From NCBI GenBank assembly GCA_963709395.1, contig CAVPWP010000020.1:124001-188000 (forward strand): a stretch of DNA of 64,000 bases, given 5' to 3'. Below, piece by piece: positions 21,135 to 32,750 of this stretch. The stretch's first letter is position 1; each line of letters opens with the position of its first letter. Below the pieces are notes generated by a model. It did not search any database and was not told the DNA's origin. It worked only from the letters and a program-made list of their open reading frames with translations. A program made the translations under genes and the position numbers. Source of the stretch: CAVPWP01 sp963709395 (lineage in GTDB: Bacteria; Pseudomonadota; Alphaproteobacteria; Rhodobacterales; Rhodobacteraceae).

Positions 21135-22391
21135 TTACTCGTAGATGCGCTGCCGCGTCCGCTCGAGCCGGTCGAGGATCTGGTCGAGGTTGTCCGGGCG
21201 CACCATGAACTCCTGGAAGCCCTCCATCGACGCCGCGGCCATCTCGGCATCGGCATCGCGGTCCCAGAACTGGGCCACGCCACCGGGCGAGTTCGACGAC
21301 AGCATCTCGAAGCCCTGCAGCAGGAACTTGTCGTCATCGACCGAGGACGAGGCGTTGACCGGCAACTGGCCCAGATTCGCGCCGTTGTTGATCTCGGTCT
21401 GGACGTCAGGCGACACGATGAAGCGCAGGAACTCGCGCGCGGCTTCCTTGTTCTGGGCGTTCGCCGGAATGTGGAAGGTGTCGGTCGGCGCGTCTTCGGC
21501 CAGCTCGATGCCCTCGACGATGACCGGGAACTGGTAGAAGTCGAGCTGGTCGTCGGTCAGCCCCGCCTCGCGCAGCGGTGCCACGGCGAAGTTGCCCATC
21601 AGGTAGCCCGCCGCATCGCCGCGCACCATGAAGGGCAGGGCTTCCTGCCAGCTGTAGGTCTGGTGGTTGTCGATGAAGGCGCCCATGTCGATGAGTTCTT
21701 GCCAGTTGGCGAAGGTCGCCCGCACGCGGTCGTCGGTCCACGGAACCTCACCATTGGCCAGCGCCATGTGGAAGTCGAAGCCGTTGGTCCGCATGTTGAG
21801 GTAGTCGAACCAGCCGCCGGCGGTCCACAGGAACTTGGTGCCGATGGTGAAGCACGCGCGGCCCGAATCGACGATCGCCTGGCAGTTGGCCTTGAACTCT
21901 TCCCAGGTGGTCGGCTCGGTCAGGCCAAGCTCGTCATAGATGTCCTTCCGGTAGTACACGCCCCACTGGTAGTAGGTGTAGGGCACGCCCCACTGCTTGT
22001 CGTCGATCGTCAGCGCGCCCTTGGTCGAGGCCAGGTTCTCGGCGATCTCGGGCTCGGCCCAGAGGTCAGACACATCTTCGAAGAGGCCCGCCTCGACAAA
22101 GGGCCGCATCCGGTTCGCCGCATACCACGTCGCCACGTCCGGCGCGTCGGCGGTCAGGAAGTTGCGGATCTGGGTCTTGTAGGCCTCACGGTCGATCACC
22201 GTTGTCTCGATGGTAAGATCGGGGTGCAACTCCTGGAACTGCGCGATCGCGGCTTCCATCGTGGCGCGCGGTGCGGGGTTCGAGGTGTCGAGAAAGATCT
22301 TCAGGTTTCCGGTCAGCTCGGCCGAAGCCGGCACCGAAAAGGCCACGGACATGGCCAGCGCCGCAGCGGACGCCTTGAACATGGAACGCAT
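21135..22391 (-). CDS. Galactoside ABC transporter substrate-binding protein
   Basis: A 418-residue periplasmic protein of the extracellular solute-binding family 1. A Sec signal peptide (MRSMFKASAAALAMSVAFSVPASA) precedes the mature part. GGAGG sits 6 bases before the start. As first gene of the ten-gene operon it should capture the sugar. Substrate is inferred as an alpha- or beta-galactoside from the two galactosidases downstream. Confidence 0.92.
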   Translation of the reverse strand: MRSMFKASAAALAMSVAFSVPASAELTGNLKIFLDTSNPAPRATMEAAIAQFQELHPDLTIETTVIDREAYKTQIRNFLTADAPDVATWYAANRMRPFVEAGLFEDVSDLWAEPEIAENLASTKGALTIDDKQWGVPYTYYQWGVYYRKDIYDELGLTEPTTWEEFKANCQAIVDSGRACFTIGTKFLWTAGGWFDYLNMRTNGFDFHMALANGEVPWTDDRVRATFANWQELIDMGAFIDNHQTYSWQEALPFMVRGDAAGYLMGNFAVAPLREAGLTDDQLDFYQFPVIVEGIELAEDAPTDTFHIPANAQNKEAAREFLRFIVSPDVQTEINNGANLGQLPVNASSSVDDDKFLLQGFEMLSSNSPGGVAQFWDRDADAEMAAASMEGFQEFMVRPDNLDQILDRLERTRQRIYE

Positions 22392-22422
22392 CGTTTTCCT
22401 CCCTGCGTTATCCAGTATGAAA

Positions 22423-22441
22423 GGTTTCATTATTCGAAACC
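22423..22441. promoter_or_regulatory. Candidate IclR operator in the divergent promoter region
   Basis: A perfect inverted repeat, GGTTTC-N7-GAAACC, lies 31 bases upstream of the binding-protein start and about 100 bases upstream of iclR. On the minus strand it falls over a possible promoter (TTGGTT, 17 bases, TCATAC). Spacing and AT-rich setting fit an operator for the adjacent IclR protein. Confidence 0.5.
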
Positions 22442-22541
22442 AAGTTTTGGATATTGAAATCTTAACCGCGACTCGCCTATGCTTGTCAACACTCCGGATG
22501 CGGCCACCGAAAAAGGCCGGCCGGAGCAGGGAGGAAGACGG

Positions 22542-23348
22542 ATGGCCGGTTCCGCCGCGGGCGATGGCACGGTTGGCAAGGCACTCGATGTGCTGGATCA
22601 GGTGGCGGCGTTCGGCCGCCCGGTACGGTTTTCCGAGCTTCAGGCCGGGTCGCCCTTCCCCAAGGCCACGCTCTACCGCTTCGTGCAGACCCTCACCAGC
22701 CAGGGCATGCTGGCCTACGACGAGGACCGGCACACCTACGCTCTGGGAGTTCGGCTTGTCCGCCTTGCCCATGCTGCCTGGCAGCAGTCCTCGCTTGCGC
22801 CGATCGCGCGTCCGCATGTCGACCGGCTGGCCGCCGAGGTCGGCGAGACCGTGCATCTGGCGCAGCTTGACCACGCACAGGTGATCTATGTCGACAAGCG
22901 CGACCCCGAGCGCCCCGTGGCAATGTTCAGCCAGGCCGGCAAGGTCGGCCCGGCCTATTGCACCGGGGTCGGCAAGGCGATGCTTGCCTGGCTGGACGAG
23001 TCCGTGTTGCGCCAGATCATGCCGCAGCAAAGCTTTCACCGCTTCACGCCCGGCACCTTGACGAGCGAAGCCGCACTGCGGGAAGAACTGACCGCAATCC
23101 GTGACCGCGGCTTCGCCTATGACCGCGAAGAGCACGAACCCGGCATCATCTGCGTGGCGGTGCCGATCCTGTCGGCGCGGGGGCGGGTGCTGGGGGGCAT
23201 GTCGGTGACCACCTCGACCGCGCGCAGATCGCTGGCCGATCTCGAGACGGTGGTGCCACGGCTTCGCGCGACGGCGGTGGCCATTGCCGCGGATGCGGAC
23301 GCCTGGGATTTCCCCGAAGAGACAGAAACAAGGACAAGGACCGCGTGA
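22542..23348 (+). CDS. IclR family transcriptional regulator
   Basis: A 268-residue regulator. The N-terminal winged helix-turn-helix lies at about residues 10-70 (KALDVLDQVAAFG...PFPKATLYRFVQTL). The C-terminal IclR effector domain is at about 85-255 (GKVGPAYCTGVGKAMLAWL). The start at 22542 is chosen over 22479 because GGGAGGAAGACGG precedes it directly. It is divergent from the galactoside operon and 1 base from the ABC ATPase gene, so it probably controls both in response to galactose or an acid intermediate. Confidence 0.9.
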   Translation: MAGSAAGDGTVGKALDVLDQVAAFGRPVRFSELQAGSPFPKATLYRFVQTLTSQGMLAYDEDRHTYALGVRLVRLAHAAWQQSSLAPIARPHVDRLAAEVGETVHLAQLDHAQVIYVDKRDPERPVAMFSQAGKVGPAYCTGVGKAMLAWLDESVLRQIMPQQSFHRFTPGTLTSEAALREELTAIRDRGFAYDREEHEPGIICVAVPILSARGRVLGGMSVTTSTARRSLADLETVVPRLRATAVAIAADADAWDFPEETETRTRTA

Positions 23349-23349
23349 C

Positions 23350-24408
<1,059 letters not shown>

Positions 24409-24438
24409 CACCCCAAGCGGGCTGGAACGACGGCGGTA

Positions 24439-25561
24439 TCATCCCGCTGCGCGCGCGCCTTCGGCCAGCGCCCCGAGCTTGGCCCAGGCGATTTCCGGAT
24501 CGACCGCGCCGAAGCCTGCGAAGGTGCCAAAGCCGCAGTCGGACCCCGCGATGACCCGCTCCGCGCCCACGATCCCGACGAAACGGTCCAGACGCTGGCG
24601 CACGAGGTCGGGATGCTCGACGAAGTTCGTGGTGGTGTCGACGACGCCGGGCACCAGAACCTTGTCCTCGGGAATGTCCGCCGCACGGTCGCGGAAGACG
24701 GCCCATTCGTGGCCGTGCCGGGGGTTCGACGTCTCGAAAAGCACATACCGCGCCTTCACAGACATCAGCGTGTCGAACATCCGCGCCATCGGGATATCGC
24801 AGACATGGGGGCCTTCGTAGTTGCCCCAGCAGATATGCACCCGGATCTTCTCGGCCGGCACGTTCGACAGGGCGTGGTTCAGCGCGGCGACATGTAACTG
24901 CGCGACTTTCACGAAGTCATCGTCCGAGAGGTCAGTGAAGAGCATGTGCCGCGACAGGGCGAGGTCGGGGCAGTCGAGCTGCAGGTCGAGCCCCGAGGCC
25001 ACGATGGTCTCGTATTCCGCCTTCATCGCATCGGCCAGCGCGGCCAGATAGGCCTCGCGCGTCGGATAATGGGCGTTCTGCAGGAAAAGCGAGATCACGC
25101 CGGGCGAGGCCGCGTTCATGAAGCCCCGCGAGACGCCATGGGCCGCCATCGCGGCCTGAAGGTTGGCGATGTCCTTCTGAAGCTCGCCCTGCCCCTTCGA
25201 CTTCACCTCGCCCACGCACATGGGGCGCGCGTATTTCGGTGTGCCGCCGGACTTCGCCAGCCGGTCGAGGAAGCTCGGAAAGAGCTTGAGGTCGGCCGGG
25301 GCGTTGCGCGGGCTGTCGCCGTCAAAGCCGGTGTAGCGGTCCTTGACGTAGGTCGCGTAGCTGATCTTCGAGGTCTCGCCGTCCGACACGATGTCGATGC
25401 CCGGCCTCGGCCTGCCGGCGGACGACCTCGTGAACGGCCTCGGCCATCACCCGGTCGAACTCGGCCGGATCGTGGGCCTCGCCGCGTTCGCGCGCGAAAA
25501 GCTGGTCGACCACGGCCTGGCTGCGGGGCAGGCTGCCGACATGGGTAGCAAGAAGGGTCAT
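24439..25561 (-). CDS. MetE-like cobalamin-independent methyltransferase (frameshifted)
   Basis: About 373 residues corresponding to the catalytic C-terminal domain of MetE; the N-terminal MetE domain is absent. Zinc-ligand regions RVHICWGNYEG (H and C) and GSDCGFGTF (C) are visible. The N-terminus (MTLLATHVGSLPRSQ) is in another frame; one extra G in GCCGGGCATC near 25401 explains it. Family members transfer methyl or related groups to thiols. It follows xylA by 38 bases, an unusual partner, so its substrate is uncertain. Confidence 0.82.
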
Positions 25562-25599
25562 CGCGGGTCCTTTCCCGGGGCGGGCGAGCCGAGTCGATC

Positions 25600-26902
25600 T
25601 CAGACGAAACGGTTGACGAGGTTCTCGAGCCGCTCCTGTCTGCCCGAGCGCGGCTCGGGGTTCAGCCCGTCCTTGAGCACACGGGCCTCGATCTCCTCGA
25701 GCGTGCCGTGCAGCAGGGCCTTGCCCTCGGGCGCGTCCCAGCCGGCATAGCGTTCGGCCCGCAGGCTCTCGAGCGTTCCGTCCTCGAACATCGCCACGGC
25801 CGCCTTGAAGGCCCGCGCGCAGGTGTCCATCCCGCCGACATGCGCAAGGATCAGGTCCGCGGGGTCAAGCGACTGACGCCGCAGTTTGGCGTCGAAGTTC
25901 GTGCCGCCGGTCGACGAAGCCGCCGGCCCTGAGGATCTCGTAGTAGGCCAGGGCCATTTCGGCATGGTTGTTGGGGAACTGGTCGGTGTCCCAGCCGGAC
26001 TGGTAGTCGTTCCGGTTCATGTCGATCGACCCGAAGATGCCCAGCGCCGAGGCCAGGGCGATCTCGTGTTCGAACGAATGCCCGGCAAGGATCGCGTGGC
26101 CCTGTTCGATGTTCACCTTCACCTCGGTCTCGAGCCCGAAGTCCTTGAGGAACCCATAGACCGTCGCGACGTCGTAGTCGTACTGGTGCTTGGTCGGCTC
26201 CTGCGGCTTGGGCTCGATCAGGATGGTGCCGTTGAAGCCGATGCGGTGCTTGTAGTCGACGACCATCGACAGGAACCGCCCCGCCTGCTGGCGTTCGCGC
26301 CCGAGATCGGTGTTCAGCAGCGTCTCGTAGCCTTCGCGCCCGCCCCACAGGACGTAGTTCTCGCCACCCAGCCGGTGGGTCGCGTCGATGCAGGATTTCA
26401 CTGTTGCCGCTGAATAGGCGAAGACATCGGGATCGGGGTTGGTCGCCGCGCCCGACATGAAGCGACGGTTGCTGAAAAGGTTCGCCGTGCCCCAGAGAAG
26501 GCGCGTGCCCGTCGCCTCCATCTTTTCGCCGAAGTAGTCGACGATCTCGTCCAGCCGTCCTTTCGACTCGGCGAAGTCAGACCCCTCGGGGCGCACATCG
26601 GCATCGTGAAAGCAGAAGAAGGGCTGGCCGAGGATCGCGAACATCTCGAACGCCACGTCGGCCTTGAGCCGGGCCAGATCCATGGTGTCCCCGAACCACG
26701 GACGGTCGAAGGTGCGCCCGCCGAAGGGATCGCCGCCTTCCCAGGCGAAGCTGTGCCAGTAGGCGACGGCGAAGCGCAGGTGATCCTCCATCCGCTTGCC
26801 CATCACAACCTCATCCGGATCGTAGTGGCGGAAGGCGAATTCGTTGTCGGTCCCGGGGCCCTCGAACTGGACCCTGGGAATGTCGCGGAAGAAATCGGTC
26901 AT
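25600..26902 (-). CDS. xylA: Xylose isomerase (frameshifted as sequenced)
   Basis: About 434 residues. Catalytic and metal motifs of XylA are present: FCFHDADVRPEG (active-site His), ILIEPKPQEPTKHQYD (E and K), GHSFEHEIA and SIDMNRND. The start follows GGAGGT. The last 105 residues (GGTNFDAKLRRQSLDPADL onward) are in another frame, restored by removing one base near 25914. It converts D-xylose to D-xylulose. No xylB or xylose transporter is in view. Confidence 0.9.
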
Positions 26903-27096
26903 GGGACCTCCGGTATGGATGTGCCTGCACCGACAGCGGATGACCGCGCCGGTTCGAGGGCAATTGTGTCGCGGCTGAGGGGCGGCTTTGCAAGCGCGGT
27001 GTTCGCACGGCACGGGGGCCGACACGGCCGGAATCGCGCATTTCGCCGGAAATGGGGGATGCAGGACAGACCGCCGATGCCCTATGTTCAAGTGCA

Positions 27097-29662
27097 ATGG
27101 ACATCGTTCTCGTCACCACGGTGATTGCATCGCTCTTTCTGGTCATCGGCGCGGCCGAGCCGCTGGCCGCCCGGCTGAGGCTCCCCTATTCGGTGATCCT
27201 CGCCATGCTGGGGATGCTCATCGGGGCCGCGGCGGTCTTCTTCCTGCAGACCGAGCTGACCGATGCGCTGAACCCCGTGGCCGAGGCCATTCTCGGGCTG
27301 CCGATCCGGTCGAACGTCTTTCTCTATGTCCTGCTGCCGACGCTCCTGTTTCAGGCGACGCTTGGCATGAACCTGCGCCGGATGCTGGACGACTGGGTGC
27401 CGATTCTGGTGCTGGCCATCGTGGCGGTGATCGTTGCGACGATGTTCGTCGGCTACGCGCTGTCCTGGACCTCAACCTTGCCGCTGGTGGCCTGTCTGCT
27501 GGTCGGCGCGATCGTCTCCACCACCGACCCGTCGGCCGTGGTGTCGATCTTCCGGTCGATCTCGGCGCCGCAGCGGCTGGCCCGGATCATCGAGGGCGAA
27601 AGCCTTCTGAACGATGCCGCGGCCATCGCGCTTTTCGGTCTGTTCATGGGTTTCGTGATGATGGGTGTGCCGGACCCGACGCTGCGCGACGGGCTGGTGC
27701 AGTTTCCGCTGCTTCTCGCGGGGGGGGCCTTCAGCGGTTGGCTGGCCGCGCGACTGGCGGTCTGGGTCATGGCAGCCTTCGCCCGCTATGAATTGGCGCA
27801 GATGTCCGTGTCGGTCGCGCTGCCCTACCTGGCCTATATCGGGGCCGAGCAGCTTGTCGGGGCGTCGGGGGTGATCGCGGTCGTCGCGGCGGGTCTGACG
27901 CTGAACCTGTTGGGGCCAAGCCGGCTTCCACCGCAGTCATGGGTGAACCTCCGCGAGGTCTGGGACCTTCTGGCGCATTGGGCGGGGGCGCTGATCTTCA
28001 TCCTCGCCGCCCTGCTGATTCCGCGTCTTCTCGAGGACGTGCGCCTGTCGGATATCGCGCTGGTGGGCGTGGTGGTGATCGCCGCCACGGCCGCGCGGGC
28101 GGTGATCCTCTTCGGGCTTCTGCCGCTTCTGACATTCGCACGGCTGTCTCCCGCGGTCGAGCGGCCCTACCGTGTGGCGATCCTGTGGGGCGGGTTGCGC
28201 GGGGCGGTCACCCTGGCGCTGGCGCTGGCCGTGACCGAAAGCTTCCGTGTGCCGGTCGAGGTCAAGCGCCTCGTCGGTATCCTGGCGACGGGCTACACGC
28301 TCTTTACCCTGCTCGTGCAGGGCACCACGCTGCGGATGGTGATCCGCTGGCTCGGGCTTGACCGGTTGTCCCCGATCGACCAGGCGCTGTCGAACCAGGT
28401 CATCGCGGTTGCGCTGCAAACCGTGCGCGAGGACGTGGCACGCACCACGGAGACCTACGACCTGACCCGGGAAATCGCCCGAAGCGAGGCCAAACGCTTT
28501 GCCGAGCGACTGGACGAGGCCGTCAGCGCCGCCGAGGAAAGTGCCGATATCCTTGACCGCGACCGCGTGACGATCGGCCTGATCGCCTTGGCCGGGGCCG
28601 AACGCGATACGATCCTCGAGCAGATCCGCGAAGGCACCCTTCCATCGCGTCTGGCCGAACAGGCGCTGTCGGACGCCGACCGGCTGATCGAAGCCAGCCG
28701 AGCCAACGGTCGGACAGGCTATGGCCGGGCCGCACGGCAAACCGTCGACTACGGGCGGACGTTCAAGCTGGCCGCGCTCCTGAACAACCGCCTGAGGGTG
28801 TCCGCACCCCTGGCGAGAATGACGGCAAACCGGTTCGAGCATTTGCTGGCGCAACGGCTGATCCTGCGGGATCTCGACAGTTTCATCGACGGGCGCATCC
28901 GCCGCATCCACGGACGCCGCGTCGCCGACATCCTGCACGAACTTCTCGACCGCCGGCGCGACGCCATCGATACCGCGCTCGACGGATTGCGGCTGCAATA
29001 CCCCGGCTACGCCGAAGAGGTGGAACGCCGCTTCATCCGCCGCACCGCCCTGCGGCTCGAGGAGCGCGAATACGATGCCATGCGCGACGACGGGCTGATC
29101 GGGGCCGAGCTTCATTCCGCTCTGATGGCCGGCATCGCGGCGCGCACGGCCGGGCTTGCCACGCGTCCCCGGCTTGATGTGGCGGTGCGGACCGAGGATC
29201 TGATCCGCCAGGTGCCGCTCTTCGAAAGCCTGCCGGCAAGCGACCTGCGGCAGCTGACCCGCGCGCTCAAGACCCGCTATGTCGATGCCGGCCACGTCCT
29301 TGTGCGCAAGGACGGAAATCTCAAGTCGGTGTTCTTCGTGGCCACCGGTGCGGTCGAGCTCGAGACCGCGGGGCAGACCTGGCGCCTGGGGCGGGGCGAG
29401 ATGTTCGGGCAAATGGCGATCCTGACCCGGAGGCCGCGCCGGACCGAGATTCGCGCCATCGTTCCGTCGGTTCTTCTGGAACTCGATGAACCGCGATTCA
29501 TGAAACTGCTCGAACGCAGTGAACGCCTGCGGCGCGCGGTCTGGAACAGCGCCGTCGACCCGCGGCATCTCGGACGAACTGGCAAAGATGCCGATCTTCG
29601 CCGAGGAAGGCCGGGAGGCGACAGCGCCACGCGATACGGGCGCAGTGGAAGGAACCGGCTGA
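27097..29662 (+). CDS. NhaP/CPA1-type Na+/H+ antiporter with C-terminal cNMP-binding domain (frameshifted)
   Basis: About 855 residues. The first 420 or so form a CPA1 antiporter core with 11-13 helices and the ion-binding motif TTDPSAVVSIF and GESLLNDAAAIALF. A long cytoplasmic helical region follows. A cyclic-nucleotide-binding domain lies at about residues 705-820 (PLFESLPASDLRQLTRAL to SVLLELDEPRFMKLL). The frame changes near 29553, after which the natural C-terminus RGISDELAKMPIFAEEGRE ends at 29662. The start is the ATG at 27097; its ribosome site is weak. Regulation of ion exchange by a nucleotide is inferred from the domain. Confidence 0.85.
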
Positions 29663-29694
29663 CCCCGGCAGCCAGGGCCGTCAGCGCAGGGACG

Positions 29695-30549
29695 TCAGCG
29701 CACCAGCAACACCGGCACCTTGCACGACCGGATCATCTCGGTCGTCGTCGATCCGATGATCCGGGTGCGGATGCGGCTGTGGCCATAGGCGCCCATCACC
29801 AGCATGTCGAACCCGCCCCCATCCACAAGCTTGCCCAGCGCCGTTTCCGGGTGGCCGGACAGGACCGAGGTTTCGGCCTCGATCCCCGCGGCCTTGAGAA
29901 GCGCCGCCGCATCCTCGAGCCCCTTGGTCGCTTCGGCCGTGGCCGGGCCCACGGTCACCACATGAATGGCAAGACCCGCAAAGAGCGGACTGCGGGCGAT
30001 GTGGTCGACGGCCTTCATCGCCGAGGTGCCGCCGTCATAGGCGACAAGCACCTTCTCGATCGGCTTGAAGGCGCGCGCGGCGACGAAAACCGGTTTGTGG
30101 CTTGCCCGGACGATGCGTTCGAGGTTCGAGCCAAGGTGCCCCTTGGCGAAATCGGCCGCCTCGCCGCGCTTGCCGATCAGGATCAGGTCGGCGCCGTCCT
30201 CGACCTCGGCCACGGTTTCCACGATGTCGCCGTGGCGCAGCCGCGTGGTGATATCCGTCACGCCCGCGGCGGTCAGGATTGCCTGGGCATCCTCGAGGAT
30301 GGCGCGGCCGCGATGGGCCACCAGCTTGGCCCGCTGCTCGTCGAGCGTGGCAAGCTCCTGCAACAGCGCGCTGCGCGCACCCAGCCGGATCGACCCTGAC
30401 AGATCCTGTCTTTCGGGGGCCTCACGCCGCCCCAGAACGTGCAAAAGCTCGACCGCCGCGCCCGAGCGCGCGGCAAGCCAGGCCGCGTGTTCGCAGACGC
30501 TGGCCGAATAGACCGACCCGTCGACGAAGGCGATGATCTTCTGTGCCAT
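29695..30549 (-). CDS. Universal stress protein, tandem UspA domains
   Basis: A 284-residue protein with two UspA domains (about residues 1-145 and 150-284). The second ends in GAYGHSRIRTRIIGSTTTEM, the ATP-binding G-x2-G-x9-G-(S/T) motif. The start at 30549 follows GGGAGGC. It lies 14 bases downstream of the SulP transporter gene, so the two form an operon, an arrangement in which the stress protein may modulate the transporter. Confidence 0.9.
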   Translation of the reverse strand: MAQKIIAFVDGSVYSASVCEHAAWLAARSGAAVELLHVLGRREAPERQDLSGSIRLGARSALLQELATLDEQRAKLVAHRGRAILEDAQAILTAAGVTDITTRLRHGDIVETVAEVEDGADLILIGKRGEAADFAKGHLGSNLERIVRASHKPVFVAARAFKPIEKVLVAYDGGTSAMKAVDHIARSPLFAGLAIHVVTVGPATAEATKGLEDAAALLKAAGIEAETSVLSGHPETALGKLVDGGGFDMLVMGAYGHSRIRTRIIGSTTTEMIRSCKVPVLLVR

Positions 30550-30563
30550 GTCCGTGCCTCCCA

Positions 30564-32056
30564 TCAATGCGCCATCAGCTTGTCCATCGCGCCCGGCTTG
30601 TCATGAATGGCAAGCTGGTCGACGATGGTCTCGGTGGCCTCGTTCATGCCCACGATCTCGACCTCGGCGCCATCCCTGCGGAACTTCAGCACCGCCATGT
30701 CCAGCGCCTGAACCGAACTGATATCCCAGATATGCGCCGCCGACACGTCGATGACGACCTTGTCCAGCGCCTCGCGGAAATCGAAGGCCGGCCATGAAAT
30801 CCTCGACCGAGGCGTAGAAAAGCTGCCCCTCCACGCGGTAGGTGCGCACCCGCCCCGCCGCGTCGATCCGGGAGGTCACGCGGAACAGCTGGGCGATCTT
30901 TCCGGCGAAGAAGATGCCCGGACAGGAGCACGCCCACCAGCACCCCGATGGCGAGGTTGTGGGTGTAGACCACGGTCACCACCGTCGCGAGCATCACGAC
31001 CGAGGACGACCGGGGATGGGTGCGCAGCGCCTTGATCGACGACCACGAGAAGGTGCCGATCGACACCATGATCATGATCGCCACCAGCGCGGCCATGGGA
31101 ATGACGCTGACCAGGTCCCCCAGGCCCACCACCAGGATCAGGAGGAAGACGCCCGCCACGAAGCACGACAAGCGCCCCCGTCCGCCGGACTTCACGTTGA
31201 TGATCGACTGTCCGATCATGGCGCAGCCGGCCATCCCCCCGATGAAGCCGGTCGCGGTATTGGCAAGGCCCTGCCCCACGCATTCCTGATTGCGGTTCGA
31301 CGAGGTGTCGGTCAGGTCGTCGACGATGTTCTGCGTCATCAGGCTTTCCAGAAGGCCCACGATGGCCACGGCCAGCGCGTAGGGAAAGATGATCTGCAGC
31401 GTTTCGAAGGTCAGCGGGATATCGGGGATCAGGAAGACCGGCAGCGTATCGGGCAGCGCGCCCATGTCGCCCACGGTGCGCACGTCAAAGCCGAAGGCGA
31501 CGGTCAGCGCGGTCAGCACGAGGATCGTCACCAGCGGCGACGGGACCGCCGTCGTCAGGAGCGGGAAGAGATAGATGATCGCAAGCCCCGCCGCGACCAG
31601 CACATAGGTCAGCCAGGTGACCGCGCGCGGGTCAAGCTCGGGCAGTTGCGCCAGGAAGATCAGGATCGCCAGCGCGTTGACGAACCCCGTCATCACCGAT
31701 TTCGAGACATAGCGCATCACGAACCCCAGCCGCGCCAGCCCCATCGCGATCTGGAGAAGCCCCGCAAGGACGGTTGCGGCCAGCAGGTACTGAAGCCCGT
31801 GGTCCTTCACCAGCGTCACCATCAGCACGGCCGTCGCAGCCGTCGCGGCCGAGATCATGCCGGGGCGCCCGCCGGTGATGGCCGTGATGACGGCGATCGA
31901 GAAGCTGGCGTAAAGCCCCACTTTCGGGTCCACGCCGGCGATGATCGAAAAGGCGATCGCCTCGGGGATCAGGGCAAGCGCCACGACCAGCCCCGACAGC
32001 AGGTCGCCACGGATATTGCCCAGCCATTGGGCGCGATAGGCGTATAGGGAAATCAT
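30564..32056 (-). CDS. SulP family anion transporter with STAS domain (two frameshifts)
   Basis: About 497 residues. The membrane part has 10-12 hydrophobic helices with the SulP signature regions ALALIPEAIAFSIIAGVDP and NQECVGQGLANTATGFIGG. The C-terminal STAS domain (VDVSAAHIWDISSVQALD-like region) lies in a third frame. One extra base near 30917 (again CCGGGCATC) and another near 30790 explain both breaks. The family moves sulfate, bicarbonate or other anions, usually Na+- or H+-coupled; the substrate here is not evident. Confidence 0.87.
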
Positions 32057-32334
32057 GCGTGAAACTGGTCCCGATCGATCCGGCGGTGTCAGGCCGTTTC
32101 GATGTCTGGTCTATGTCGATCTGACGTTGTCCCGGCGGATCGGCGGCCGGAAGAGCCACCCGGGACTTGCACCCGGGTCCATGTTCGCTGCGACGCGGCA
32201 TATAGCAACCGCCCTGCGCTGCCAACCCTCTTGGGGAGGGGGCTGCGATCGTATCAGCCGTTCCTAGACATGCGGCGCCTCGATTTCCCCATGCGGACTT
32301 GAAGCAGCGTCGGGATTCCCGCAATCCTGCCGAT

Positions 32335-32718
32335 ATGGACTCAAGGAAAGAACGCCCAGACCCGACGCCCCGGCTGCGCATCCGCATCGTGTTCGGCGAC
32401 CGGGGCATGATCGGACCCGGCAAGGCCGAGCTTCTCGACCGGATCGGGCAGACCGGGTCGATCGCCGCGGCCGGGCGCGAGATGGGGATGAGCTACAAGC
32501 GCGCCTGGATGCTGATCGAGACGCTGAACGCGATGTTCCAGGCGCCTCTGGTCGAAAGCACGCGCGGCGGACCGGGCGGCGGGGGCGCGGTGCTGACCGA
32601 GACGGGGCGAATGGTCCTCGACCACTACCGGGCGTTCGAAGCCGAGGCATCCGGCGCGGGCGCGGCACATCTCGATGCCCTTTCCGCCCTGCTGGGCGAT
32701 ATTCCCCACGAAAAATAA
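32335..32718 (+). CDS. ModE-type winged helix-turn-helix molybdate regulator
   Basis: A 127-residue DNA-binding protein corresponding to the N-terminal ModE domain only; the molybdate-binding mop domains are absent. The segment LLDRIGQTGSIAAAGREMGMSYKRAWMLIETLN is the family's winged helix. Start at 32335 (MDSRKERPD) chosen because the family begins shortly before the RIRIVFG strand; the ribosome site is poor. It sits 4 bases upstream of a modA promoter and operator and probably binds there. As it lacks the effector domain, how it senses molybdate is unclear. Confidence 0.82.
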   Translation: MDSRKERPDPTPRLRIRIVFGDRGMIGPGKAELLDRIGQTGSIAAAGREMGMSYKRAWMLIETLNAMFQAPLVESTRGGPGGGGAVLTETGRMVLDHYRAFEAEASGAGAAHLDALSALLGDIPHEK

Positions 32719-32721
32719 CGC

Positions 32722-32750
32722 TTGTCGGCAGCGCCGAATTGCTGCGATAT
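32722..32750 (+). promoter_or_regulatory. Promoter of modABC
   Basis: TTGTCG (32722-32727) and CGATAT (32745-32750) are separated by 17 bases, a good sigma-70-type spacing. The -10 box overlaps the palindromic operator starting at 32746, so a bound repressor would block RNA polymerase. Confidence 0.6.

Noticed and set aside
27937..29568. 543-codon open frame antisense to the antiporter
   Set aside because: Same reason: the plus-strand frame carries recognisable antiporter and cNMP motifs.
29663..30399. Continuation of the antiporter frame past 29662
   Set aside because: That extension is read through an out-of-frame stretch antisense to the universal stress protein gene; the natural C-terminus lies in the shifted frame.
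30842..32047. 401-codon plus-strand frame across the SulP gene
   Set aside because: The minus-strand frame encodes SulP helices; the plus-strand product is H/R/D/Q-rich nonsense.
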